Below are positions 1 through 6,007 of a DNA stretch of 8,456 bases, one piece after another; positions within the stretch are counted from its first letter, which is position 1; each line of letters starts with the position of its first letter. The notes beneath the pieces were generated by a model. It saw only the letters and a list, made by a program, of their open reading frames with translations. It had not been told where the DNA came from and searched no databases. The stretch lies in NCBI GenBank assembly GCA_946405325.1, contig CAMJGU010000030.1, forward strand, positions 1 through 8,456. The letters run 5' to 3'. Source of the DNA: an uncultured Clostridia bacterium (GTDB lineage Bacteria > Bacillota_A > Clostridia > Oscillospirales > Oscillospiraceae). A program made the translations under genes and the position numbers.

Positions 1-362
1 TCGGTACGCTGCTCCGTGGCGTTGCCAAGACCGAGATCGAGCGCGGCCAGGTTCTGTCCAAGCCGGGTTCCATTCACCCCCTCACCAAGTTCGTTGGCCA
101 GGTTTACGTTCTGACCAAGGACGAGGGCGGCCGTCACACCCCGTTCTTCAACAACTATCGTCCGCAGTTCTATTTCCGTACCACCGACGTTACCGGCGTC
201 ATCTCCCTCCCCGAGGGCGTTGAGATGTGCATGCCCGGCGACAACGTCGACATGGACGTCGAGCTGATCACCCCGATCGCCATCGAGAAGGGCCTCCGCT
301 TCGCTATCCGCGAGGGCGGCCGTACCGTCGGCTCCGGCGTCGTCATTGAGACCAAGGACTAA
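1..362 (+). CDS. tuf: Elongation factor Tu, C-terminal part (5' end outside window)
   Basis: EF-Tu is the GTPase that delivers aminoacyl-tRNA to the ribosomal A site. The first full codon is at base 3, and 119 residues are visible before TAA at 360-362. They cover the end of domain II (LLRGV, then [14 protein letters not shown]) and all of domain III, with the near-invariant stretches [37 protein letters not shown] and [14 protein letters not shown]. The GTPase domain lies outside the window. Codon use is strongly biased (many GTT, GGT, CGT and GTC codons), as expected for a very highly expressed gene and unlike the genes that follow. The gene ends at a strong terminator, so it is the last gene of its transcript. 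In many bacteria tuf closes the str operon (rpsL-rpsG-fusA-tuf), but that cannot be seen here. Identification is near certain from sequence. Confidence 0.98.
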   Translation, partial: GTLLRGVAKTEIERGQVLSKPGSIHPLTKFVGQVYVLTKDEGGRHTPFFNNYRPQFYFRTTDVTGVISLPEGVEMCMPGDNVDMDVELITPIAIEKGLRFAIREGGRTVGSGVVIETKD

Positions 363-373
363 TTCCTGAACCA

Positions 374-410
374 AAAAAGAAAAGCAAGCCTCTGGCTTGC
401 TTTTCTTTTT
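374..410. terminator. Bidirectional intrinsic terminator between tuf and the convergent gene
   Basis: Perfect 17-bp inverted repeat: left arm 374-390, loop TCT at 391-393, right arm 394-410. The core is GCAAGCC/GGCTTGC, flanked by A-rich and T-rich arms. Read on the plus strand it ends tuf with a T-rich tract (401-410); read on the minus strand the A-rich left arm becomes the T-tract. The stop codon of the minus-strand gene (411-409) overlaps the stem, so both convergent genes share this element. Confidence 0.93.
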
Positions 411-876
411 ATTTCGGGAACTCCAACGTGTCGATAAAGCCGTTTGCCCCGGTGCAGACGATGTCGCCCGCGACGATCATGCCGTCGAAGACGTACAGAT
501 CCGCCTGACAGCCGTTCGGACGGTCGGGGTAGTTGGCGACGCGATAGGTGCAGCGCTCCAGGGTCTTGCCGAGGCAGGGCGTCAGATCGAAGCCCTGTCG
601 CAGCTGCAGCTGATTGTAGGAGAGATAGGGCTCCACCAGTTCCTCCGGCAGCGTCAGCCGCAGCGACTCCACAGGCTCCGGATCGACCTCCCAGCCGAGA
701 GATTCCAGATAGGCGACGCGCTGCTCGTTGGTCTCCGCGTGTAAGGACGGTTCGCTTTCCGCGGCCTTCGGGGAACGGGAAAGCAGCGCGACCACGGCAA
801 TCACGATGACGAGCAATGCGATTGCGGCAAGCGCAATATTTCGGCGTTTGGGAACCTTGGCGGTGACGATGAACAT
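409..876 (-). CDS. DUF4830-like single-pass membrane protein
   Basis: This 155-residue protein of unknown function has a basic N-terminus (KVPKRR), one membrane helix at about residues 12-33, and an outside domain at about 45-155. The pattern [10 protein letters not shown]...PEPVE...[12 protein letters not shown]...GK...YRVANYP...[13 protein letters not shown]...GF resembles, from memory, the DUF4830 family of Firmicutes; I could not run a profile search. I chose the ATG at 876-874 because GGAA (889-886) lies 9 nt upstream. A GTG at 885-883 in the same frame would abut that SD and is less likely; it would add three residues. The outside domain has four cysteines (101, 109, 123, 141) that could form disulfides. 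The gene is alone on its strand, convergent with tuf and divergent from the pseudouridine synthase gene. No convincing promoter was found for it. Role unknown. Confidence 0.85.
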   Translation of the reverse strand: MFIVTAKVPKRRNIALAAIALLVIVIAVVALLSRSPKAAESEPSLHAETNEQRVAYLESLGWEVDPEPVESLRLTLPEELVEPYLSYNQLQLRQGFDLTPCLGKTLERCTYRVANYPDRPNGCQADLYVFDGMIVAGDIVCTGANGFIDTLEFPK

Positions 877-905
877 GGCGGACACTTCCTTTCAGCGGTA
901 TCCTA

Positions 906-934
906 TTCCAAACCGCGCTCAGATATGATACAAT
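906..934 (+). promoter_or_regulatory. Probable extended -10 promoter for the pseudouridine synthase gene
   Basis: TGATACAAT at 926-934 is a TGn extended -10 with TACAAT (5 of 6 to consensus). A weak -35 candidate, TTCCAA (906-911), lies 17 bp upstream; the extended -10 may make up for it. Transcription would start near 941. The SD GGAG at 951-954 is 7 nt before the ATG at 962. Confidence 0.6.
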
Positions 935-961
935 CGACAAAAACGGAATGGGAGAAACACG

Positions 962-1687
962 ATGAGCATGGAACGGTTGGACAAACTGCTGGCGTCCACG
1001 GGGCGCTGGTCGCGCAGCGAGGTGAAACGTCTGGTGCGCGAGGGGCGCGTGCTGGCAAACGGGCGCATTGCGGCGTCCGCCGAGGAGAAGTACGACGCGG
1101 AGACGGCGGTATTTACGGTGGATGGCGAGGCGGTGCGCCTGAGCAAGTACGTCTACCTCATGATGCATAAGCCCGCGGGCGTGTTGTCCGCCACCGAGGA
1201 TGGGCGGGGCAAAACCGTGCTGGATCTTTTGCCGCCGGAGTATCAGAAGCGCGGGTTGTTCCCGGTGGGGCGGCTGGATAAAGACACCGAGGGGCTGCTG
1301 CTCCTGACCGACGACGGCGCGTTGGCGCATGACCTGCTTTCCCCCAAAAAGCATGTGGATAAGATCTATTACACCCGCGTGGACGGCGAACTGACCGCAG
1401 AGGACTGCGCCGCGTTCGCCGCCGGTATGACGCTGGGCGACGGCCTGACGTGCCTGCCGGCGAGGCTGGAGATTCTGTCCGCGGGTGCGGAGAGCGAGGC
1501 GCTGGTGACGCTGCGGGAGGGGAAATACCACCAGATCAAGCGTATGCTCGCCGCGCGCGGCAAGCCGGTGCTGTACCTCAAACGTCTGTCCATGGGCACG
1601 CTGAAGCTGGATGAAGCCTTGGCGCCCGGTGCGTGGCGGGAGCTGACGGAGAATGAAAGGATGAGCCTGCGCGGGGAGTCCGACTAG
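962..1687 (+). CDS. rsuA: RsuA-family 16S rRNA pseudouridine synthase
   Basis: This enzyme converts a uridine in 16S rRNA (U516 in E. coli) to pseudouridine in the cytoplasm during small-subunit assembly. The 241-residue product matches the usual family length. An S4 RNA-binding domain spans about residues 3-60 (RLDKLLASTGRWSRSEVKRL). The catalytic domain has MMHKPAGVLSATED (67-80), the active-site motif GRLDKDTEGLLLLTDDG (103-119) with catalytic Asp106, SPKKHVDK (127-134), and the late motif REGKYHQIKRML (185-196). The KDTEGLLLL form points to RsuA rather than RluB/E/F, but the exact target base is inferred. The ATG at 962 fits SD GGAG (951-954) with a 7-nt gap; ATG at 968 is possible. The gene appears to be transcribed alone. 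No U-tailed terminator is seen after the TAG. Confidence 0.93.
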   Translation: MSMERLDKLLASTGRWSRSEVKRLVREGRVLANGRIAASAEEKYDAETAVFTVDGEAVRLSKYVYLMMHKPAGVLSATEDGRGKTVLDLLPPEYQKRGLFPVGRLDKDTEGLLLLTDDGALAHDLLSPKKHVDKIYYTRVDGELTAEDCAAFAAGMTLGDGLTCLPARLEILSAGAESEALVTLREGKYHQIKRMLAARGKPVLYLKRLSMGTLKLDEALAPGAWRELTENERMSLRGESD

Positions 1688-1752
1688 ACAAGTTGCCCAA
1701 GTAGACCATGAATATTTCTCATGGAACGCTGATGGATATTTACGGAATGGCC

Positions 1753-1790
1753 AAAAAAAGCAAAAAAATTTGTGAAAAAAAGAAAAAATA
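1753..1790 (+). promoter_or_regulatory. A-tract region upstream of the CdaR-like gene promoter (UP-element-like)
   Basis: Four A-tracts of 6-7 bases (1753-1759, 1762-1768, 1775-1781, 1783-1788) stand directly upstream of the -35 box, roughly one helical turn apart. Such tracts are known to bend DNA and can bind the RNA polymerase alpha subunit. The role here is inferred from position and composition. Confidence 0.5.
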
Positions 1791-1792
1791 CC

Positions 1793-1821
1793 TTGCAATA
1801 CGCTGACCCTTCGCGTATAAT
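1793..1821 (+). promoter_or_regulatory. Sigma-A promoter of the CdaR-like regulator gene
   Basis: TTGCAA (1793-1798), a 17-bp spacer and a perfect TATAAT (1816-1821). The start of transcription would be near 1828, giving a leader of about 50 nt before the ATG at 1881. The same -35, spacer length and -10 recur at the tRNA-Leu promoter (6682-6710). Confidence 0.85.
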
Positions 1822-1833
1822 AAGAAAAATTAG

Positions 1834-1860
1834 TTGACAGGTTGCACAAAACGCTTGACA
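1834..1860 (+). repeat. Paired TTGACA repeats in the leader of the CdaR-like gene
   Basis: TTGACA occurs exactly at 1834-1839 and 1855-1860, 21 bp apart (two helical turns), with a related TTGCAC at 1843-1848. Both copies lie downstream of the TATAAT box, in the transcribed leader. Neither has a -10 at the right distance, so they are not obvious promoters. They could be an operator, for instance for autoregulation. This is inferred from spacing only. Confidence 0.4.
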
Positions 1861-1880
1861 CAGATCAAGGGAGGAAAGCA

Positions 1881-2975
1881 ATGGCGGGAAGAATGTTTCT
1901 GAACGTTGTCGCCCAGTTTAAGGAGACGACGGACACCCGGATTGGCGTGATCGACTCCGAGGGTACGGTGATTGCCTGTACGGATCTGCAGGAGATTGGC
2001 AAGAAGTGGCCGCAGCTGGTCCAGCCCATCCATGACGCGGGCGACGGCTGCGTGACGCTGGAGGGCAAGACCTTCAAGGCGCTGCCCGGATGGGGCGGCC
2101 AGTTTGACTTTGCCGCCTATGCCGAGGGCGAGGACGAGGTCAGCCGCACAGCCTGCGCGATGGCGGCTGTGGCGCTCAACGGCGCGAAGAGTTATTACGA
2201 GGAAAAGCACGACAAGACCTCGTTCGTCAAGAACATCATCTCGGACAACATTCTGCTCAGCGATATCTACATCCGCGCCAAGGAGCTGCACGTGGATGCG
2301 GAGATCCCCCGCGGCGTGTTTGTGATCCGCCGCCGCGACGAGCACGCGGACAACGTGACGGTGGAGGCGGTGCAGAACCTGCTCTCCGATCGGCAGACCG
2401 GCATTGTGGTCTCGATGGGCGAGAGCGACGTGGTGCTGATCCAGCAGGTGGACGCCGACGCGGAGACCCGCGATCTGGAGAAGATCGCCGCGCAGATCGT
2501 CGACGCGCTGCGCGCCGGCGGCGAGAGCACCGTCGTCATCGGCATCGGTACGGTGGCGAACCATCTGCGCGACCTCGCCAAGTCCTACAAGGAGGCGCAG
2601 ATCGCCATTGAGGTCGGCAAGGTGTTCGACACGGAGAAGTTTATCATCAACTACGAAAACCTCGGCATCGGCCGCCTGATCTATCAGCTGCCGACGACGC
2701 TGTGCGAGATGTTCCTGCAGGAGGTGTTCAAGAAGAACCCGATCGACGCGCTCGACAAGGAGACGCTGTTTACGATCAACAAGTTCTTCGAGAACAACCT
2801 GATCCTCTCGGAGACGGCGCGCAAGCTGTTTGTCCACCGCAACACGCTGGTCTACCGTCTGGAGAAGATCAAGAAGCTCACCGGCCTCGACCTGCGCGAG
2901 TTTGACGACGCGATCACGTTCAAGGTCGCGCTGATGGTCAAAAAATATCTTGCCTCCCGGGGCATTGAGGCGTAA
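1881..2975 (+). CDS. CdaR/PucR-type transcriptional regulator
   Basis: This is a predicted cytoplasmic DNA-binding regulator of 364 residues. The N-terminal part (about 15-110; TRIGVIDSEGTVIACTD, then IG) resembles a sugar-diacid-recognition or PAS-like sensor domain. The middle (about 140-255) fits the CdaR GGDEF-like domain, which has no cyclase motif. The C-terminus (about 290-355) is a PucR-type helix-turn-helix: FFENNLILSETARKLFVHRN followed by TLVYRLEKIKKLTGLDLREF. In CdaR itself this layout responds to glycerate or glucarate; the ligand here is unknown and need not be a sugar acid. I chose the ATG at 1881 because GGAGG (1870-1874) lies 6 nt upstream. An in-frame TTG at 1842 has no SD and falls between the leader repeats. 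The gene has its own promoter and terminator. The ftsEX operon downstream is a possible but unproven target. Confidence 0.88.
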   Translation: MAGRMFLNVVAQFKETTDTRIGVIDSEGTVIACTDLQEIGKKWPQLVQPIHDAGDGCVTLEGKTFKALPGWGGQFDFAAYAEGEDEVSRTACAMAAVALNGAKSYYEEKHDKTSFVKNIISDNILLSDIYIRAKELHVDAEIPRGVFVIRRRDEHADNVTVEAVQNLLSDRQTGIVVSMGESDVVLIQQVDADAETRDLEKIAAQIVDALRAGGESTVVIGIGTVANHLRDLAKSYKEAQIAIEVGKVFDTEKFIINYENLGIGRLIYQLPTTLCEMFLQEVFKKNPIDALDKETLFTINKFFENNLILSETARKLFVHRNTLVYRLEKIKKLTGLDLREFDDAITFKVALMVKKYLASRGIEA

Positions 2976-2989
2976 TCAACCGATCTTTC

Positions 2990-3019
2990 AAATCACGCAG
3001 CGTTGCTGCGTGATTTTTT
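2990..3019 (+). terminator. Intrinsic terminator of the CdaR-like gene
   Basis: A perfect 12-bp stem: left arm 2990-3001 (AAATCACGCAGC), loop GTT at 3002-3004, right arm 3005-3016. A run of six T at 3014-3019 follows. It starts 14 bp after the TAA and separates the regulator from the ftsEX operon. Confidence 0.93.
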
Positions 3020-3064
3020 ATGTGCTTTTTCAACTGTGAGTTAAATTGTTTACAACATTTTGGG

Positions 3065-3093
3065 TTGCTATTTTTGCGGCATTCCGCTATAAT
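3065..3093 (+). promoter_or_regulatory. Sigma-A promoter of the ftsE-ftsX-M23 operon
   Basis: TTGCTA (3065-3070, 4 of 6), a 17-bp spacer and a perfect TATAAT (3088-3093). Transcription would start near 3100, giving a leader of about 54 nt. It lies between the upstream terminator and ftsE, in AT-rich DNA. Confidence 0.8.
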
Positions 3094-3153
3094 GTATCAG
3101 ATATTATGGCGTAATATGGGACTGTGCCCATTTGAGAAAGGCGGAGTACGCGG

Positions 3154-3831
3154 GTGATTCGGCTCAAGGATGTTGAAAAAGAATACGAAAACGGGACCTA
3201 CGCGCTGCGCGGGATCACGATGACCATTGACGACGGGGAATTTGTCTTTCTGGTGGGGCCTTCGGGCTCCGGCAAGTCGACCATCATCAAGCTGCTCACG
3301 GGCGAGATCATGCCTACCAGCGGCCGCATTGTGGTCAACGGCTTCAGCCTGACGAAGATCTCCGACCGGCAGATCCCGCTGCTGCGGCGCTCCATCGGCG
3401 TGATCTTTCAGGATTTCCGCCTGATCGAGAAAAAGACGGTCTACGAGAACCTGAGCTTTGCGATGCGCGCCGTCGGTGCCTCGCCGCGCACGATCCGCAG
3501 CCGCATCCCCTATGTGCTGGAGCTGGTCGGCCTGGAGGAAAAGGCAAACCAGTATCCGCACGAGCTCTCCGGCGGCGAGCAGCAGCGCGTGGCCATTGCC
3601 CGCGCGCTGGTCAACAACCCGAATACCATCATTGCCGACGAGCCGACGGGCAATCTGGACCCGGCGCGTTCGCTGGAGATCATGCGCCTGCTGGACCGCA
3701 TCAATGAGCTGGGAACGACTGTGGTGGTCGTGACACATGAGCGCGATCTGGTCAACCGTTTCCGCAAGCGCGTCGTGATGCTGGAGCAGGGACTCATTAC
3801 CGGCGACGGCGTCGGCTACGAGGCAAAGTGA
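3154..3831 (+). CDS. ftsE: Cell division ATP-binding protein FtsE
   Basis: FtsE is the cytoplasmic ATPase of the FtsEX complex, which looks like an ABC transporter but transmits force or signal across the membrane to switch on cell-wall hydrolases. The 225-residue product has every ABC motif: Walker [10 protein letters not shown] (35-43), Q-loop Gln86 in FQDFRL, signature [15 protein letters not shown] (138-152), Walker B ending IIADE (Asp162, Glu163) in the FtsE/LolD-type [11 protein letters not shown], and H-loop His195. The length is typical. The start is GTG at 3154, with GGAG (3143-3146) 7 nt upstream. It is the first gene of an operon with ftsX 9 bp downstream and a secreted M23 peptidase third. 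That neighbour order distinguishes it from related LolD/MacB-type ATPases. Confidence 0.96.
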   Translation: MIRLKDVEKEYENGTYALRGITMTIDDGEFVFLVGPSGSGKSTIIKLLTGEIMPTSGRIVVNGFSLTKISDRQIPLLRRSIGVIFQDFRLIEKKTVYENLSFAMRAVGASPRTIRSRIPYVLELVGLEEKANQYPHELSGGEQQRVAIARALVNNPNTIIADEPTGNLDPARSLEIMRLLDRINELGTTVVVVTHERDLVNRFRKRVVMLEQGLITGDGVGYEAK

Positions 3832-3840
3832 GGCGAAGGA

Positions 3841-4728
3841 ATGCAGAGACACGATTTTACCTATTTTGTGCATGAGGGCGTCAGCAATCTGTTCAGCCAC
3901 GGCTTCATGTCCTTTGCGGCCGTCGGCATCACGGTGGCGTGCCTGCTGATCATGGGTACGTTCAGCCTGGTGGCCTATAATGCGGAAATGCTGCTCAAGA
4001 CACTGGAGAGCGAGTATGAGATCCTTGCTTTCGTTGATGAGGAGTTCAGCGCCGCGCAGACACAGCAGGTGGGCGAAAAACTCAAGCAGCTGCCCAACGT
4101 CAAAACCGTGGAGTTCATCACGCGCCAGGAGGCGATGGACGCCTTTGAGCAGCGCACTCTGGACGATTACACCCGCTCGCACCTCGACCCCAATATGTTC
4201 CGCGACCGCTATGCGGTGTTTGTGGAGGATCTGAACCTCGTGCGGGAGACCGCAAAGGAGGTCCGCGACGTAGCGGGCGTGGGCGACGTGCGCGTGGACG
4301 AGGACATCGCGGGCGGCTTTATTCTGGTGCGCAACGTTGCCGGTGCGGTGAGCCTTGCGCTGGTGGCAGTGCTGCTGGTGGTGTCGGTGTTCATCATCTC
4401 CAACACCATCCGCCTGACGACCTTTGACCGGCGCGATGAGATCGCCATTATGAAGATGGTCGGCGCGACCAATGGGTTTATCCGCTGGCCCTTTGTGTAC
4501 GAGGGATTTTTCCTCGGCCTGTTCAGTTCGCTGATCGCTTTTGGGCTTCAATGGCTGGTTTACGCCACTCTGGCGCAGAGCATCAGCGCGGCGGACACGC
4601 TGCAATTCCTGCGCGTCGTGCCGTTTGCGGACATCTGGCAGCCGGTGGCGCTGACCTTTACCGCCGCGGGCATGGTCATCGGCGTCGGCGGCAGCTTGAC
4701 CGCGATCCGCAAATTCCTGCAAGTCTGA
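3841..4728 (+). CDS. ftsX: Cell division permease-like protein FtsX
   Basis: FtsX is the integral membrane partner of FtsE; its outside loop binds and activates a murein hydrolase. The 295-residue product has the standard four-helix layout: TM1 about 22-46, a large extracellular domain about 47-164, TM2 about 165-190, TM3 about 216-242 and TM4 about 266-290. Between TM2 and TM3 lies the conserved cytoplasmic segment NTIRLTTFDRRDEIAIMKMV then GAT (188-210), which contacts the ATPase. The SD GAGG (3830-3833) overlaps the ftsE stop codon TGA (3829-3831) and is 7 nt before the ATG, so translation of the two genes is probably coupled. The hydrolase gene starts 19 bp after the stop. Confidence 0.96.
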   Translation: MQRHDFTYFVHEGVSNLFSHGFMSFAAVGITVACLLIMGTFSLVAYNAEMLLKTLESEYEILAFVDEEFSAAQTQQVGEKLKQLPNVKTVEFITRQEAMDAFEQRTLDDYTRSHLDPNMFRDRYAVFVEDLNLVRETAKEVRDVAGVGDVRVDEDIAGGFILVRNVAGAVSLALVAVLLVVSVFIISNTIRLTTFDRRDEIAIMKMVGATNGFIRWPFVYEGFFLGLFSSLIAFGLQWLVYATLAQSISAADTLQFLRVVPFADIWQPVALTFTAAGMVIGVGGSLTAIRKFLQV

Positions 4729-4735
4729 CGAGAGG

Positions 4736-4747
4736 GGGCGCACGCCC
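4736..4747 (+). promoter_or_regulatory. GC hairpin between the SD and start codon of the M23 peptidase gene
   Basis: GGGCG (4736-4740) and CGCCC (4743-4747) are perfect inverted arms ending directly before the ATG at 4748. Folded as RNA, a 4-bp all-GC stem with a GCAC loop is more realistic. The left arm uses the last three G of the SD-like GAGGGGG (4732-4738), so the stem could limit ribosome access. The function is inferred. Confidence 0.4.
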
Positions 4748-5947
4748 ATGAATAAAAAACTCGCGCGCAGCCTGCTGGCGGCGCTGTGCCTCGCGGCGCT
4801 GCTGTTGGCGGACGCCACGCCGCTGTCCGTCGTGCAGGACGTCCGCGCTGTGACGCAGGCGCAGATCGACGCGAAGAAAAAAGAGAAATCCAACCTTGAG
4901 TCTGAGAAGAGCAAGCTTCAGGCGCAGCTCAAGTCCCTGCAAAAGGACAAGAGCAGCGCCTTGGCGCAAAAGGAGAATCTGGACACGCAGGTATCCATCA
5001 TCCGCTCCGAGATCTCCAACACCGAGGATCAGATCGCGCAGTATCAGAGCATGATCGACGCGACGGAGCAGGAGATCGCCGAGACCCAGAGAAAGCACGA
5101 GGAGCAGTACGCGCTGTTCTGCGCCCGTGTGCGGGCGATGGAGGAGCGCGGCACGGTGACCTATTGGTCGGTGCTGTTCCACTCGTCGAACTTCTCCGAG
5201 ATGCTCTCCGCCGCGGATTTTATCAGCGAGATCATGGACAGCGATCAGCGGGTCATTGACGATCTGCAGGCGACAGAGGATCAGCTTGCCGAAGAACAGG
5301 CGTCCCTGGAAGAGCAGCTTGCCGGGCAGGAAGAGGTGCGCCGCGAGCTTGCCGCGCGCAATGAAGAGCTCAATGAACAGCTCAAAGCGGCACAAAGCCT
5401 GATCGCCGATATTGCCTCGGACGAGGCGGAGTATCAGAAGCTCATCCGGGAGAAGGAGGCAGCGGCGGCGAAGGAGCAGGAGGAGATCGTCCGCCTGTCC
5501 CGGGAGCTGGCGGCGCAGCAGGCGCAGGCGGCGACCAAGGGCGGCTACATCTGGCCGTGCAGCAGCCACTATGTCACCTCGCCGCTGGGTTCGCGCTACA
5601 CCGGCATCGCGGGCGCGTCCACCAACCACATGGGCGTCGATATCGGCCGCGTGGGCTATTCGACGCAGGTAGTGGCGGCGAAAGCCGGCATCGTGATCAT
5701 CTCCGGCTATAACAAGTACCGCGGCAACTACGTCGTGGTCAGCCACGGCAGCGGCAACACCACCACCTATCAGCATTTGTCCAAGCGTTCGGTGGAGGTG
5801 AATCAGAAAGTATCCCAGGGGCAGGTGGTCGGCGTCACCGGATCCACCGGCGTATCCAGCGGCCCGCATCTGCACTTTGAGATCACGGAGAATGGGCAGA
5901 TCGTCAATCCGCTGAACTATTTGACCAACTACGTCAAGGGTTGGTAA
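4748..5947 (+). CDS. Secreted coiled-coil M23 (LytM) peptidoglycan endopeptidase, FtsEX partner
   Basis: This is a predicted cell-wall endopeptidase that cuts peptide cross-links outside the membrane. The signal peptide covers about residues 1-34 (basic NKKLAR, hydrophobic core, probable cleavage after VRA). A long charged coiled coil follows at about 35-260, broken by a globular insert at about 121-165 (YALFCARVRAMEERG, HSSNFSEMLSAADFISEIMD) like that of EnvC and PcsB. The M23 domain (about 265-395) has HMGVD (His294, Asp298), His343 in YQHL, and HLHFE (His374, His376). By comparison with LytM, His294, Asp298 and His376 bind zinc, while His343 and His374 are catalytic. All are present, so the enzyme should be active, unlike E. 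coli EnvC, which is degenerate and only activates amidases. The SD-like GAGGGGG (4732-4738) fits the ATG at 4748. As third gene after ftsEX it is the likely substrate of that complex. Confidence 0.93.
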   Translation: MNKKLARSLLAALCLAALLLADATPLSVVQDVRAVTQAQIDAKKKEKSNLESEKSKLQAQLKSLQKDKSSALAQKENLDTQVSIIRSEISNTEDQIAQYQSMIDATEQEIAETQRKHEEQYALFCARVRAMEERGTVTYWSVLFHSSNFSEMLSAADFISEIMDSDQRVIDDLQATEDQLAEEQASLEEQLAGQEEVRRELAARNEELNEQLKAAQSLIADIASDEAEYQKLIREKEAAAAKEQEEIVRLSRELAAQQAQAATKGGYIWPCSSHYVTSPLGSRYTGIAGASTNHMGVDIGRVGYSTQVVAAKAGIVIISGYNKYRGNYVVVSHGSGNTTTYQHLSKRSVEVNQKVSQGQVVGVTGSTGVSSGPHLHFEITENGQIVNPLNYLTNYVKGW

Positions 5948-5957
5948 ATCCGACTGA

Positions 5958-5996
5958 AAAAAGACTTCTCTCCATACAATGGAGGGAAGTCTTTTT
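5958..5996 (+). terminator. Intrinsic terminator of the ftsEX-M23 operon
   Basis: A 17-bp stem with one G-U pair: left arm 5958-5974, loop TACAA at 5975-5979, right arm 5980-5996 ending in five T. It begins 11 bp after the hydrolase stop. The SD of the next gene (GAGGTGA, 5997-6003) begins at the very next base, so the hairpin may also affect that gene. Confidence 0.92.
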
Positions 5997-6007
5997 GAGG
6001 TGATGCA

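Noticed and set aside
877..885. GTG at 885 as the start of the DUF4830-like protein
   Set aside because: The SD GGAA would touch the GTG; the ATG at 876 has a 9-nt gap.
1706..1724. Inverted repeat CCATGA/TCATGG after the pseudouridine synthase gene, as a terminator
   Set aside because: The stem is only 6 bp with a 7-nt loop and no T-run follows. It could still be a weak protein-binding site.
1834..1860. The TTGACA copies as -35 boxes of extra promoters
   Set aside because: No TATAAT-like box lies 15-19 bp downstream of either copy; the second would place the -10 on the start codon.
359..1861. Minus-strand open frame (500 codons) opposite the pseudouridine synthase gene
   Set aside because: It runs antisense across the synthase gene and the promoter of the CdaR-like gene, and its composition is typical of a shadow frame.
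1842..1880. TTG at 1842 as the start of the CdaR-like protein
   Set aside because: It has no SD, whereas the ATG at 1881 has a strong GGAGG at the right distance and fits the domain start.
1830..2837. Minus-strand open frame (335 codons) opposite the CdaR-like gene
   Set aside because: It overlaps a gene with clear domains and good SD. The product has no recognisable motif.
3097..4914. Long minus-strand open frame (605 codons) opposite ftsE and ftsX
   Set aside because: It lies opposite two well-recognised genes. The product is rich in His, Gln, Arg, Asp and Ala with no motif, as expected for a shadow frame in GC-rich DNA.
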